A stretch of 64,000 nucleotides of DNA from SPDF01 sp963812085. Lineage in GTDB: Bacteria; Gemmatimonadota; Gemmatimonadetes; Gemmatimonadales; GWC2-71-9. Under the pieces are notes generated by a model. The model made no database searches. It worked only from the letters and a program-made list of their open reading frames with translations, and was not told the origin of the DNA. Each line of letters opens with the position of its first letter. The first letter of the stretch is position 1. Both the position numbers and the translations under genes were made by a program. The stretch covers positions 496,001 to 560,000 of the forward strand of contig CAWETL010000009.1 of assembly GCA_963812085.1 (NCBI GenBank), in the 5' to 3' direction. Shown here one piece after another: positions 8,476 through 16,345 of this stretch.

Positions 8476-8939
8476 TGCGCACCGTGGATCGGCGCCTGGT
8501 CCGCGCGCCCGCCGCGCGGATGTTCGCGGCGGCGGCCGACGTGGAGCGGTGGCCCGAACTGCTGTCGCACTACCGCTGGGTCCGCTTCGGCGAGCGGCGC
8601 GGCGATGGCGGTCGCGTGGAGATGGCGGCGGTCCGTCCGTTTGGCCCGCTGCGCTGGCCGGTCTGGTGGGAGTCGGAGATGTGGATCGACGCCGGAAAGC
8701 GGGAGGTGCGCTACCGGCACGTGCGCGGCATCACCGCCGGCATGGACGTGGTCTGGACCGTGAATCCGCAGGGATCGGAGCGTACCGAGGTGACGATCGT
8801 GCATACGTGGGACGGACCGGCGTGGCCGGTGATCAGGACGCCGGCGGCCGACTGGGTCATCGGGCCGGTCTTCGTGCACGGCATCGCCGCTCGGACGCTG
8901 GCCGGGCTGGCGCGGGTCGTGGAATCGGCGCATGGCTGA
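8475..8939 (+). CDS. SRPBCC-family protein (polyketide cyclase/dehydrase-like)
   Basis: 154-residue START/Bet v1-like fold protein. It begins TVDRRLVRAPAARMFAAAAD and has the usual WPELLSHYRWVRF early segment, a central beta sheet and the C-terminal helix (PVFVHGIAARTLAGLARVVE). Members bind hydrophobic ligands in a deep pocket and include aromatases and cyclases of aromatic polyketide synthesis, and COQ10-like quinone carriers. In this operon, between a methyltransferase and a ketosynthase, a cyclase or product-binding role is plausible but unproven. Overlaps the ketosynthase start by 8 bases. Confidence 0.82.
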   Translation: MRTVDRRLVRAPAARMFAAAADVERWPELLSHYRWVRFGERRGDGGRVEMAAVRPFGPLRWPVWWESEMWIDAGKREVRYRHVRGITAGMDVVWTVNPQGSERTEVTIVHTWDGPAWPVIRTPAADWVIGPVFVHGIAARTLAGLARVVESAHG

Positions 8940-10176
8940 GCCCCGGCGGGTCGTGATCACCGGCATCGGCGCCGTCACGCCGATCGGCATCGGCGTGGAG
9001 GGTCTCTGGGACGGGCTCCGCCGGGGCGCGTCGGCGGTGCGCGGCATCACGCGCTTCGACCCCTCGCCGTTCCGCACGCGCATCGCCGCACAGGTGGACG
9101 ACTTCCACCCCACCGACCACATCGAGGAACGCCGGGCCCGGCGGATCGACCGCTTCGGGCAGCTCAGCGTGGCCGCGAGCCGCCTGGCGCTGACGGATGC
9201 GGAGCTCGACCTGCGCCGGGAAGATCCGGACCGGGTCGGCGTCATGATGGGCACCGCGCTCGGCGGGGTGGGCATGGCCGAGACCCAGCACGCCCGGTAC
9301 GTCGAGGGGGGGCTCCGCGCGGTGGACGCGTCGCTCGCGCTGATGGTCTTTGCCGGCGCGGCGAGCTGCAACGTGGCGATCGAGTTCGGGATCACCGGCC
9401 CCAACAGCACCAACGGCATGAGCTGCGCGTCCGGCACGATCGCCATCGGCGACGGATTCCGGGCCATCCGGCGGGGCGAGGCGGACGTGATGCTCGCCGG
9501 CGGCGCGGAAGCGCCGCTCGCCCCGCTGAGCTTCGGGGCGTTTGCCATCATCCGCGCCATGTCCACCCGGAACGACGACCCCGGCACCGCCAGCCGCCCC
9601 TTCGACGCCGAGCGCGACGGGTTCGTCATGGGCGAGGGCGCGGCCGTGCTGCTGCTCGAGGAGCGCGGGCGGGCGATCGCGCGGGGCGCGCGCATCTACG
9701 CGGAGGTCTGCGGCTACGGCCTGACCAATGACGCCCACCACATGACCGCGCCGCGGCCCGACGGGTTGCAGGCGGCCCGGGCGATGCGGCTCGCGTTGAC
9801 CGAGTCGGAGGCGGCCGCCACGGAGGTGGGCTACGTCAACGCGCACGGCAGCAGCACGCCACTCAACGACTCGTCCGAGACCGGCGCGATCAAGCAGGTC
9901 TTCGGGGACCACGCCCGCCATCTGTCGATCAGCGGCACCAAGGGCTACTACGGGCACGCCCTCGGCGCCAGCGGGGCGATCGAGGCGGCGATCTGCTCCC
10001 TGGCGAGCCACCGGGGCTGGCTCCCACCGACCATCAATCTCCGGACACCCGATCCGGCGTGCGACCTCGACTATCTCGCCGAGGGAGGCCGGGAGGCGCG
10101 CCCCGACTACCTGATGAGCAACTCCTTCGGGTTCGGCGGGATCAACGCGGCGCTGGTGTTTCGGCGCGCCGATTGA
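8932..10176 (+). CDS. Beta-ketoacyl-ACP synthase II (FabF-like), biosynthetic-cluster type
   Basis: 414-residue thiolase-fold condensing enzyme joining malonyl-ACP to an acyl chain. The catalytic triad is complete: Cys165 in SCASGT, His305 in NAHGSSTPLND, His342 in GYYGHALGASG, with Lys337. The C-terminal NSFGFGGINAALVF is standard. No second ketosynthase (chain-length factor), acyl carrier protein or malonyltransferase lies beside it. Its company (methyltransferase, SRPBCC, flavin enzymes) differs from primary fatty-acid operons. It is the last gene of the overlapped set; a gap of 52 bases and a new ribosome site follow. Confidence 0.9.
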   Translation: MAEPRRVVITGIGAVTPIGIGVEGLWDGLRRGASAVRGITRFDPSPFRTRIAAQVDDFHPTDHIEERRARRIDRFGQLSVAASRLALTDAELDLRREDPDRVGVMMGTALGGVGMAETQHARYVEGGLRAVDASLALMVFAGAASCNVAIEFGITGPNSTNGMSCASGTIAIGDGFRAIRRGEADVMLAGGAEAPLAPLSFGAFAIIRAMSTRNDDPGTASRPFDAERDGFVMGEGAAVLLLEERGRAIARGARIYAEVCGYGLTNDAHHMTAPRPDGLQAARAMRLALTESEAAATEVGYVNAHGSSTPLNDSSETGAIKQVFGDHARHLSISGTKGYYGHALGASGAIEAAICSLASHRGWLPPTINLRTPDPACDLDYLAEGGREARPDYLMSNSFGFGGINAALVFRRAD

Positions 10177-10228
10177 TTAGATTCGCGGCCACCCGGCAGT
10201 TCCCCTCCCCGATTCGCGAGGTACCAGG

Positions 10229-10909
10229 ATGCAAGGCATGACCCGTCGGCTGATGGCCGAGTTGTTCGGCAGCTTCATGCTCGTCTTCTTCAGTGCTGGG
10301 GCCATCCTCGCCACCGTCTTTCCCAAGGGCGGGTTCGGGCTGATCGGCATCTCGCTCTCGGCGGGCCTCGCCATGGCGCTCGCCGTGAGCGCCACGATGG
10401 GGATTTCCGGCGGGTACCTCAATCCCGCCCTGACGGTCGGGATGATGGCCGTCCGCCGGATCGACCTGAAGACCGGCGGGCTCTACATCCTGGTCCAGCT
10501 GATCGGTGGCGTGCTGGCCGCGCTGGCCCTGCGGTCGCTGGTGCCGGGCGGCGTGACTGCGGTGCTCGCCATGGGCACCCCGACCATCGCCCCCACCATC
10601 ACCCTAAGCCAGGCGATGTGGATCGAGGGAACGCTGGCCTTCTTCCTGATGAGCTCGGTCATGGCCACGGTGGTCTCGCCGCTGGCCCCCCGCCTGGCGG
10701 GGTTCGGGGTCGGCCTCACGCTCCTGATCTGCATCCTCTTCGGCGGGCCGTTGACGGGGGCGGCGGTGAACCCCGCGCGCGCCTTCGGGCCCGCGCTCGT
10801 GGCGGGCCAGTGGGTCGGCCAGGGCGTGTATTGGGTCGGCCCCATCCTCGGGGCAGTCGTGGCCGCGCTGCTCTGGGAAAAGCTGCTCCTGCCCCGGGCC
10901 ACCGACTGA
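10229..10909 (+). CDS. Aquaporin / MIP family channel
   Basis: 226-residue inner-membrane channel with six transmembrane helices and the two half-helix signature motifs: NPA in SGGYLNPALTVG and NPA in GAAVNPARAFGPALVAG. The first half begins RRLMAELFGSFMLVFFSAGA, as in AqpZ. These motifs predict water (or small neutral solute) transport; discrimination between AqpZ and GlpF types is not certain. GAGG lies 7 bases before the chosen ATG; a second ATG three codons later is possible. Followed by a strong intrinsic terminator. Confidence 0.92.
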   Translation: MQGMTRRLMAELFGSFMLVFFSAGAILATVFPKGGFGLIGISLSAGLAMALAVSATMGISGGYLNPALTVGMMAVRRIDLKTGGLYILVQLIGGVLAALALRSLVPGGVTAVLAMGTPTIAPTITLSQAMWIEGTLAFFLMSSVMATVVSPLAPRLAGFGVGLTLLICILFGGPLTGAAVNPARAFGPALVAGQWVGQGVYWVGPILGAVVAALLWEKLLLPRATD

Positions 10910-10933
10910 ACCCGGCCCGCACCCGAAACGCAG

Positions 10934-10965
10934 ACGGCCCTCCGGAAGATCCGGAGGGCCGTTTT
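10934..10965 (+). terminator. Intrinsic terminator after the aquaporin gene
   Basis: A perfect 12-bp stem (ACGGCCCTCCGG with CCGGAGGGCCGT) closes a 5-base loop AAGAT and runs into GTTTTCGTTTC. It lies 24 bases after the aquaporin stop. Confidence 0.9.
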
Positions 10966-10985
10966 CGTTTCTCCATACAGGCGAT

Positions 10986-11129
10986 CTACTTCCCCGCTTC
11001 CCCGCTTCCCCGCCTCAGCGCCCGCCGGGCGCGCCGAATCAGGGTCCCTGCGTACACCAGGTAAATCACCGCCGCCACGGTGTAGGCGGCCACGAGGAAA
11101 TTCCCGTTCTGCGGCGTCTCAAACGGCAT
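10986..11129 (-). CDS. ccmD: Small CcmD-like heme-exporter subunit
   Basis: 47-residue protein below the size usually listed. It has a short polar N-terminus (MPFETPQNGNF), one hydrophobic helix (LVAAYTVAAVIYLVYAGTLI) and a basic tail (RRARRALRR), exactly the architecture of CcmD, which holds holo-CcmE release together with CcmABC. The ATG lies inside the 3' end of ccmC (11-base overlap), completing the order ccmA-B-C-D. The last codons (RGSGEAGK) are encoded by a 26-bp G-rich repeat that also occurs at the 3' ends of unrelated genes in this window, so the native tail may have been extended or replaced. Confidence 0.75.
   Translation of the reverse strand: MPFETPQNGNFLVAAYTVAAVIYLVYAGTLIRRARRALRRGSGEAGK
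10989..11014 (-). repeat. 26-bp G-rich dispersed repeat, copy 1
   Basis: Read on the minus strand: GG, then C-GGGGAAG repeated three times (8-bp unit CGGGGAAG). Identical copies lie at 16281-16306 and 32709-32734. This copy is inside the 3' end of ccmD and is G-rich in the sense of that mRNA. Confidence 0.85.
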
Positions 11130-11820
11130 CGCTGGATCCCTCCCGGACGTTTGCGGCGCAGGCGATCCCGTAGCGCACGGTCACGAACCCCAGGTAGAGC
11201 AGGGTGAACGCCGCCATCCCCGAGAGCAGGGTCCGGAGCATTTCGGGCGGCATCGAGGGCGCGCTCGGCTTGAGCAGCACCGGCTGCGGGTGGAGCGTGC
11301 GGAAGAGGTACACGCTCAGGTGGATGAACGGCACCAGCACCAGTCCCATGATGCCGACGACGGCGCTGAAGCGGGCCCGCTCGCCGCGGTCGGGCACCGC
11401 GGCGCGGAGCGCGAGGTACGCCACGAAGAGGAAGAACAGGAAGAGGGTCAGCGTGAGGCGGGCGTCCCAGGTCCACCAGGTGCCCCAGACGGTCTTGCCC
11501 CAGATCGGTCCGGTGGTCAGCATGACCATCGAGAAGGCGATGCCCACTTCGGCGGAACTGGCGGCGAAGAGGTCCAGTCTCTCATCGTGCAGCCAGAGAT
11601 AGAGAATGCTGGCCAGCCCCACGATCGCGAACGCCACCAGCGCGCCCCACGCCGCGGGGGCGTGCACGTAGAAGATCTTCTGGGCCAGCCCCTGGCGGGC
11701 CTCCATCGGGGTGTGGTAGATCGCCAGGATGTAGACGCCCGCGGCCGCGAGCAGCCCGAGCGTCATCAGCACGAGGCCGCGCCGGATGGTGCTTCGGGCG
11801 GCGGACAGGTTTGTGCTCAT
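11119..11820 (-). CDS. ccmC: Cytochrome c maturation protein CcmC (heme delivery)
   Basis: 233-residue inner-membrane protein with six helices of the heme-handling CcsA/CcmC family. The tryptophan-rich periplasmic motif is WGTWWTWDARLT, flanked by conserved histidines (KIFYVHAPAAWGA; LVPFIHLSVYLFR). CcmC presents heme to the chaperone CcmE. The start overlaps the ccmB stop by 4 bases and the end overlaps ccmD by 11, so translation is coupled through the operon. Confidence 0.92.
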   Translation of the reverse strand: MSTNLSAARSTIRRGLVLMTLGLLAAAGVYILAIYHTPMEARQGLAQKIFYVHAPAAWGALVAFAIVGLASILYLWLHDERLDLFAASSAEVGIAFSMVMLTTGPIWGKTVWGTWWTWDARLTLTLFLFFLFVAYLALRAAVPDRGERARFSAVVGIMGLVLVPFIHLSVYLFRTLHPQPVLLKPSAPSMPPEMLRTLLSGMAAFTLLYLGFVTVRYGIACAANVREGSSDAV

Positions 11821-12497
11821 TCGTCAACCACCGCCGGAAAGACGAGGATGCAGAGGGTCACGAAGACGATATCGAAGGCCGTCAGTAACCTAAGCCACCC
11901 CTCCATCTCGCTCAACGGGCGCCCGGCCAGCAGGCGGGCCGTCACCTGGACGGCGCCCACCAGGGGCGGCACCATGAATGGCAGCAGCAGGACCGGCAGC
12001 ATCAGCTCCGCAAAGCGGGTCCGGACCACCATCGCGCTGAAGATCGTGCCGACCGCCACGAAGCCGACGGTGGCGAGCGCCGTCACGCCGAGGATGCCCG
12101 GCAGCGCGTGCCCCATGCTGACGTTGAAGAAGAGCACGAAGAGCGGGAGGGCCACCGCCTCGACGACCCCCACGAACGCCAGGTTGGCGAGCAGCTTCCC
12201 GATGTACAGCGCGCTCCGCGGCACCGGGGCCAGCAGGATGCCGTCGAGCGCGGCGTTCTCCCGCTCCACGTAGAACGCCCGGTTGAGGGCGATCACCGCC
12301 CCGAACGCGAAGGTGATCCAGAGGACGCTCGGGGCCAGGTCGATCGCGGCCAGCGCGGTGGGGTCGCGCGCGAAGTTGAAGACCACGAGGACCAGCGCGG
12401 AGAACACGATGGCGGACAGCAGCGCGGTGCGGCTCCGGAGCTCGAGCCGGATGTCCTTGGCGGCGATCGCGACGGCCAGGCGGAGCACCTCAGGCAT
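11817..12497 (-). CDS. ccmB: Heme exporter protein CcmB
   Basis: 226-residue permease with six transmembrane helices, partner of the CcmA ATPase in System I cytochrome c biogenesis. Recognisable segments are AAKDIRLELRSRTALLSAIV at the N-terminus, then YVERENAALDGILLAPVPRS and ALYIGKLLANLAF, all conserved in CcmB. The CcmAB complex uses ATP to release heme-loaded CcmE from CcmCD. Overlaps ccmA by 8 bases and ccmC by 4. Confidence 0.93.
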   Translation of the reverse strand: MPEVLRLAVAIAAKDIRLELRSRTALLSAIVFSALVLVVFNFARDPTALAAIDLAPSVLWITFAFGAVIALNRAFYVERENAALDGILLAPVPRSALYIGKLLANLAFVGVVEAVALPLFVLFFNVSMGHALPGILGVTALATVGFVAVGTIFSAMVVRTRFAELMLPVLLLPFMVPPLVGAVQVTARLLAGRPLSEMEGWLRLLTAFDIVFVTLCILVFPAVVDE

Positions 12498-13209
12498 CGA
12501 CCAGTTCTCCGTACCGCGCGTGGAAGGCGCCCAGGTCGCCGGGCGCGTCGAGTTCCAGCGCCCAGCGCCCGTCCGCCAGGACCGCCACCCGGCTGGCGAG
12601 TTCCCAGACCTCGGCCAGATGGTGACTCACCAGGACGAGCGCGCGCCCTTCGGCCAGCTGGGCGCGGAGCAGCGCCCGGAACCGGTCGGCGGCGGGGGCA
12701 TCGAGCCCGGTGAAGGGCTCGTCGAGGAGGAGGACGTCCGGCCGGTGCAGCAGCGCCCGCGCAATGGCGGCGCGCTGCAGGAGACCCCGGCTCAGGTGCC
12801 GCACCGGCGTGGCCGCCCGCGCGGACAATCCCACCTCGTCGAGCGCGGTACGCACCGCCGAAGCCGGATCTTCCAGTCCGTACAGCCGGGCCGCAAAATG
12901 GAGGTTCTCCGCCGGCGTGAGGTCGTCGTAGAGGAACGTCTGATGGGAGAGGAGGCCGATGGCACGCCGCGGACCCGGCTCGGAGCGGGTGAGCCGGCTC
13001 CCGAGCACCCGGACCTCCCCGGCCGTGGGCCGCATGAGGCCGGCCAGGATCCGGAGCAAGGTCGTCTTGCCCGCGCCGTTGGGACCGGCGATGGCCAGGA
13101 GCTCCCCCGCGCGTGCGTCGAGGTCCACCCCGCGCAGCACCTGCAGCGCGCCGAAGGCGCGGGTGAGGCCCCGCCCCTGGAGCAGGGGCGCGTCAGCCGG
13201 CGCGGTCAA
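12490..13209 (-). CDS. ccmA: Heme exporter ATP-binding protein CcmA
   Basis: 239-residue ABC ATPase. Walker A is GPNGAGKTT (~44-52), the signature is LSRGLLQRAAIARAL (LSGGQ changed to LSRGL), Walker B is DVLLLDEPF and the H-loop is LVSHH. The domain organisation and position before ccmB, ccmC and ccmD fix it as CcmA. The start overlaps the end of the response regulator gene by 17 bases, so the ccm genes appear to be transcribed with that regulator. Confidence 0.92.
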   Translation of the reverse strand: MTAPADAPLLQGRGLTRAFGALQVLRGVDLDARAGELLAIAGPNGAGKTTLLRILAGLMRPTAGEVRVLGSRLTRSEPGPRRAIGLLSHQTFLYDDLTPAENLHFAARLYGLEDPASAVRTALDEVGLSARAATPVRHLSRGLLQRAAIARALLHRPDVLLLDEPFTGLDAPAADRFRALLRAQLAEGRALVLVSHHLAEVWELASRVAVLADGRWALELDAPGDLGAFHARYGELVDA

Positions 13210-13561
13210 TGGCGGTGCCGAGCTCTTCGAGATCGAACGGCTTGACGAGGTAACCGCTGTGCCGGAGGTCCAGGACGCGGAGCTGGGGCTCCACGCTGAC
13301 GTAGGCGGTCGTGATGATGACGGGCAGGTTCGGCAGCAGGGCGCGAAGGCGGCGGAGCAGGTCCACCCCGTCGGTGTCGGGCAGCCGCATGTCGAGCACC
13401 ACGACGTCGGGCGGCTCCTGCTCGAGGCGGGCCAGCGCCTCCGCCCCCGACGACGCGAACGTCATGTCGAAGCGCGGACGGAAGAATCGCTCGTAACTGA
13501 TCCGCAGCGCGGGCTCGTCTTCGATGAAGAGGACCCGGCGGCGGCGCGGCACAGCGGTCAT
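13193..13561 (-). CDS. Single-domain response regulator (receiver only)
   Basis: 122 residues forming one CheY-like receiver domain and nothing else. The acidic pair is in FIEDEPA, the phosphorylated Asp in VVVLDMRLPDTDG, the Thr in VIITTAY and the Lys in YLVKPFD. It should be phosphorylated by a histidine kinase encoded elsewhere and act through protein contacts, since there is no DNA-binding output. ATG at 13561 has GGGTGG ahead of it; an in-frame upstream start at 13594 is possible. It sits between a STAS protein gene and ccmA, overlapping the latter. Confidence 0.88.
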   Translation of the reverse strand: MTAVPRRRRVLFIEDEPALRISYERFFRPRFDMTFASSGAEALARLEQEPPDVVVLDMRLPDTDGVDLLRRLRALLPNLPVIITTAYVSVEPQLRVLDLRHSGYLVKPFDLEELGTAIDRAG

Positions 13562-13621
13562 CACACCACCCGGAAGGCGCGCCGCACCCGCCACGACGGC
13601 GGGTGCTTCCGGAGTATAAGA

Positions 13622-13939
13622 CTACGCCTGCTCCGGTTCCAGTTCGAACAGGTCGTCGAGCTTGGTGAGCATCAGCAGGAACCGGAGTTCCTCGCTGGCC
13701 GAGCGGAGCGCCACGCGCTGCCGGCGCTCGCCGGCCCGGCGCTGGACCAGCATCAGCGCGCCGAGTCCGGCGGAGTCCACGTGCCGGGTCCCGCTCAGGT
13801 CGATCACCAGGCGGCTCTCGCCCTCCGGCATCTCCTCGAGGGCGTTCACCGCCGCCTGGCGGAAGGATGCACGCGTGTCGAGCCCGAGGGACTCGGGGGC
13901 GTGCAGTTGACGGTCGTGCGGGGCATTGGGCACCATCAT
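13622..13939 (-). CDS. STAS-domain protein (anti-sigma factor antagonist-like)
   Basis: 105-residue SpoIIAA/RsbV-like protein. The core is LVIDLSGTRHVDSAGLGALM, in which the Ser of VDSAGLG is the residue phosphorylated by switch kinases in this family. These proteins bind anti-sigma kinases or act in stressosome-type partner-switching modules; no RsbW-like kinase is encoded nearby. I chose the start MMVPN because GGGAG is 5 bases upstream; two in-frame ATGs further upstream have no such site. A 60-base gap separates it from the receiver gene, so both may be in the ccm transcript. Confidence 0.82.
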   Translation of the reverse strand: MMVPNAPHDRQLHAPESLGLDTRASFRQAAVNALEEMPEGESRLVIDLSGTRHVDSAGLGALMLVQRRAGERRQRVALRSASEELRFLLMLTKLDDLFELEPEQA

Positions 13940-14325
13940 GGTGTCTCCCATGCCCGACAATATCAAAGCGTGGTCGTTTCGCCACGCCAGCCGGCCGAAA
14001 CGCCACGCCCATTCGAGTCGTGTGCATTCCACCTTCGGCACCGAGCTATCTCACCCCGACGGGATGAGACCTCCAGTTTTGCGGCCCCGGATCGCTCCGG
14101 GTGTGCTATTATCGGGCGGATCAGTTGTGGTGTTCCGGGCGGCTCATGCCTCCCACCGCCGGAAAAAGCGAATTTGGTGCCAACGGCCTAACCAGCGTGG
14201 GAACAACCGGTTGCGAGGGGACTGCAACCACCTTCAGCGCTTCCCTCTCTGGCACTCCGCGGTGGCCGCCCTGACTCGCAAGGCCCGCCGCGCTTCCGAC
14301 CTGTTCCGACCGGAGAACCGCCGAG
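13940..14325. other. 386-base divergent intergenic region
   Basis: Lies between the STAS gene (minus) and acs (plus). A TATTAT at 14107-14112 could be a -10 box for acs but has no good -35. A short GC palindrome (CCCGG-ATCGCT-CCGGG) lies just before it. No credible small gene was found. Confidence 0.4.
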
Positions 14326-16278
14326 ATGACCGACCAGATCAGCATCCTGCTCTCCGAAGAGCGGCGGTTTCCGCCGCCCGCCGAGTTCGCCGCGCGTGCC
14401 AGCGCCACGACGGCGCTCTATGAGGCCGCCGCGCGCGACCGCCTCGCCTTCTGGGCGGAGCAGGCCCGCGCACTCGACTGGATCACGCCGTGGCAGAGCG
14501 TCCTCGAGTGGGCGCCGCCCCACGCGCGCTGGTTCAACGGTGGTCAGCTCAACGTCGCGGCCAACTGCCTCGACCGGCACCTCACGGGCCCCCGCCGGAA
14601 CAAGGCGGCGATCATCTGGGAAGGCGAGCCGGGCGACCGGCAGGTCTACACCTACTGGGGGCTGGCCCGCGAGGTCGGTCGCGCGGCGAACGCCCTCAAG
14701 CGCCTGGGCGTGCGCAAGGGCGACCGCGTCGCGATCTACCTCCCCATGGTGCCCGAGGCGGCGATCGCGATGCTGGCCTGCGCCCGGATCGGCGCGGTGC
14801 ATTCGGTGGTGTTCGGCGGGTTCTCCGCCGATTCGCTGCGGGAGCGCATCAACGACGCCCAGGCGACGGTGCTCATCACCGCGGACGGCGGCTACCGGCG
14901 CGGCCAGGTGGTGCCGCTCAAGCGGATCGCCGACGAGGCGCTCACCGCCTGCCCGAGCATCCGCCACGTGGTCGTCGTCCGGCGCCGAGCCGCCGGCGAA
15001 GGCGACGAGGCCTTCGCGGAGATGACCGAGACCCGGGACCACTGGTGGCACCGGCTGCTCGACCGCGAGAGCCCGGTCTGTCCGGCCGAGCCGATGGAAT
15101 CGGAGGATCTGCTCTTCATTCTCTACACCTCCGGGACCACGGGCCAGCCGAAGGGGATCGTCCACACCACGGGCGGCTACCTCACGCACGTCGCCGCCAC
15201 GACGAAGTACGTCTTCGACCTGCGCGAGGAAGACATCTTCTGGTGCACCGCCGACATCGGGTGGGTCACCGGGCATTCCTACGTGGTGTACGGGCCGCTC
15301 GCCAACGGCGCCACGGTGCTGATGTACGAAGGCGCACCCGACTGGCCGGAGCGGGACCGCTTCTGGAAGATCATCGCGCGATACGGCGTGACGGTGTTCT
15401 ACACGGCGCCGACGGCCATCCGCGCGTTCATGAAGTGGGGCGCCGAGCACCCCGCCCGGCACGACCTCTCGACCCTCCGCCTCCTCGGCTCGGTCGGCGA
15501 GCCGATCAACCCCGAAGCCTGGATGTGGTACCAGGAGCACATCGGCCGGGGCCGCTGCCCCATCGTGGACACCTGGTGGCAAACGGAGACCGGCGGCATC
15601 ATGATCACGCCGCTCCCCGGCGTGACCACCACCAAGCCCGGCTCGGCGACCACGCCGTTTCCCGGGGTCTCGGTCGAACTGGTGGACACGACCGGCAAGG
15701 CGCTCGTGAAGGGCGGCGGCTTCCTCACGCTGACCGAGCCGTGGCCCGGCATGCTCCGCACCATCTACGGCGACGACGCCCGCTACCGGGAGACCTACTG
15801 GAGCCGCTTTCCCGGTCGGTACTTTGCCGGTGACGGCGCGAAGGTGGACGACGACGGCTACTGGTGGCTGCTGGGCCGGGTGGACGACGTGCTCAACGTG
15901 GCGGGCCACCGGATCGGGACGATGGAAGTGGAGAGCGCGCTGGTGGACCACCCGTCGGTGGCGGAGGCGGCGGTGGTCGGCAAGGCCCACGACCTCAAGG
16001 GACAGGCCATCGCCGCGTTCGTGACGCTCCGGGAAGGGGTGAAACCCACGGCCGAGCTCCGCGACGACCTCCGGGAACACGTGAGCCGGAAGATCGGCGC
16101 CATCGCGCGGCCGGACGACGTCCTCTTCTCCGCCGACCTGCCGAAGACGCGGAGCGGCAAGATCATGCGCCGGCTGCTCAAGGACATCGCGGAGGGCCGG
16201 GCCCTGGGCGACACGACGACACTGGCCGATCCGAACGTGGTGGCGAAGCTGAAGGAGATGTACGAGGACAAGGAGTAG
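14326..16278 (+). CDS. acs: Acetyl-CoA synthetase
   Basis: 650-residue AMP-forming ligase converting acetate, ATP and CoA to acetyl-CoA. The P-loop-like motif is LYTSGTTGQPKGIVHTTGGY; the acetate pocket signature is DTWWQTETGG; GRVDDVLNVAGHRIGTMEVE and PKTRSGKIMRRLLKD are the hinge and C-terminal motifs. Lys612 in SGKIMRR is the residue normally silenced by acetylation. Length equals the family norm. Monocistronic, convergent with kup; the short gap holds two different repeats. Confidence 0.96.
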   Translation: MTDQISILLSEERRFPPPAEFAARASATTALYEAAARDRLAFWAEQARALDWITPWQSVLEWAPPHARWFNGGQLNVAANCLDRHLTGPRRNKAAIIWEGEPGDRQVYTYWGLAREVGRAANALKRLGVRKGDRVAIYLPMVPEAAIAMLACARIGAVHSVVFGGFSADSLRERINDAQATVLITADGGYRRGQVVPLKRIADEALTACPSIRHVVVVRRRAAGEGDEAFAEMTETRDHWWHRLLDRESPVCPAEPMESEDLLFILYTSGTTGQPKGIVHTTGGYLTHVAATTKYVFDLREEDIFWCTADIGWVTGHSYVVYGPLANGATVLMYEGAPDWPERDRFWKIIARYGVTVFYTAPTAIRAFMKWGAEHPARHDLSTLRLLGSVGEPINPEAWMWYQEHIGRGRCPIVDTWWQTETGGIMITPLPGVTTTKPGSATTPFPGVSVELVDTTGKALVKGGGFLTLTEPWPGMLRTIYGDDARYRETYWSRFPGRYFAGDGAKVDDDGYWWLLGRVDDVLNVAGHRIGTMEVESALVDHPSVAEAAVVGKAHDLKGQAIAAFVTLREGVKPTAELRDDLREHVSRKIGAIARPDDVLFSADLPKTRSGKIMRRLLKDIAEGRALGDTTTLADPNVVAKLKEMYEDKE

Positions 16279-16280
16279 AC

Positions 16281-16306
16281 GGCGGGGAAGCGGGGAAGCG
16301 GGGAAG
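16281..16306 (+). repeat. 26-bp G-rich dispersed repeat, copy 2
   Basis: Identical to the copy at 10989-11014. Starts 2 bases after the acs stop codon, G-rich strand in the acs mRNA. Three tandem CGGGGAAG units after GG. Confidence 0.9.
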
Positions 16307-16313
16307 ACCAATC

Positions 16314-16342
16314 GTCACCCCGGCGCAAGCCGGGGTCCAGGG
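16314..16342 (+). repeat. REP-like palindrome / bidirectional terminator-like hairpin
   Basis: An 8-bp perfect stem (ACCCCGGC with GCCGGGGT) around a GCAA loop, preceded by GTC and followed by CCAGGG. It resembles widespread REP-type intergenic palindromes of other bacteria (from memory). It lies in the 67-base gap between the convergent ends of acs and kup, so it could end transcription from both sides. Confidence 0.6.
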
Positions 16343-16345
16343 TTC

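Noticed and set aside
6096..10176. A classical type II polyketide cluster
   Set aside because: There is one ketosynthase only, with no chain-length factor and no acyl carrier protein. Kept as a non-canonical operon instead.
10989..11014. The 26-bp repeat as a complete intramolecular G-quadruplex
   Set aside because: It contains three runs of four G, not four, so alone it cannot form a standard four-run structure with G4 layers; pairing with nearby G runs or two-layer forms would be needed.
14107..14112. TATTAT as the acs -10 promoter box
   Set aside because: No acceptable -35 lies at 15-19 bases upstream, so it is noted only in the intergenic entry.
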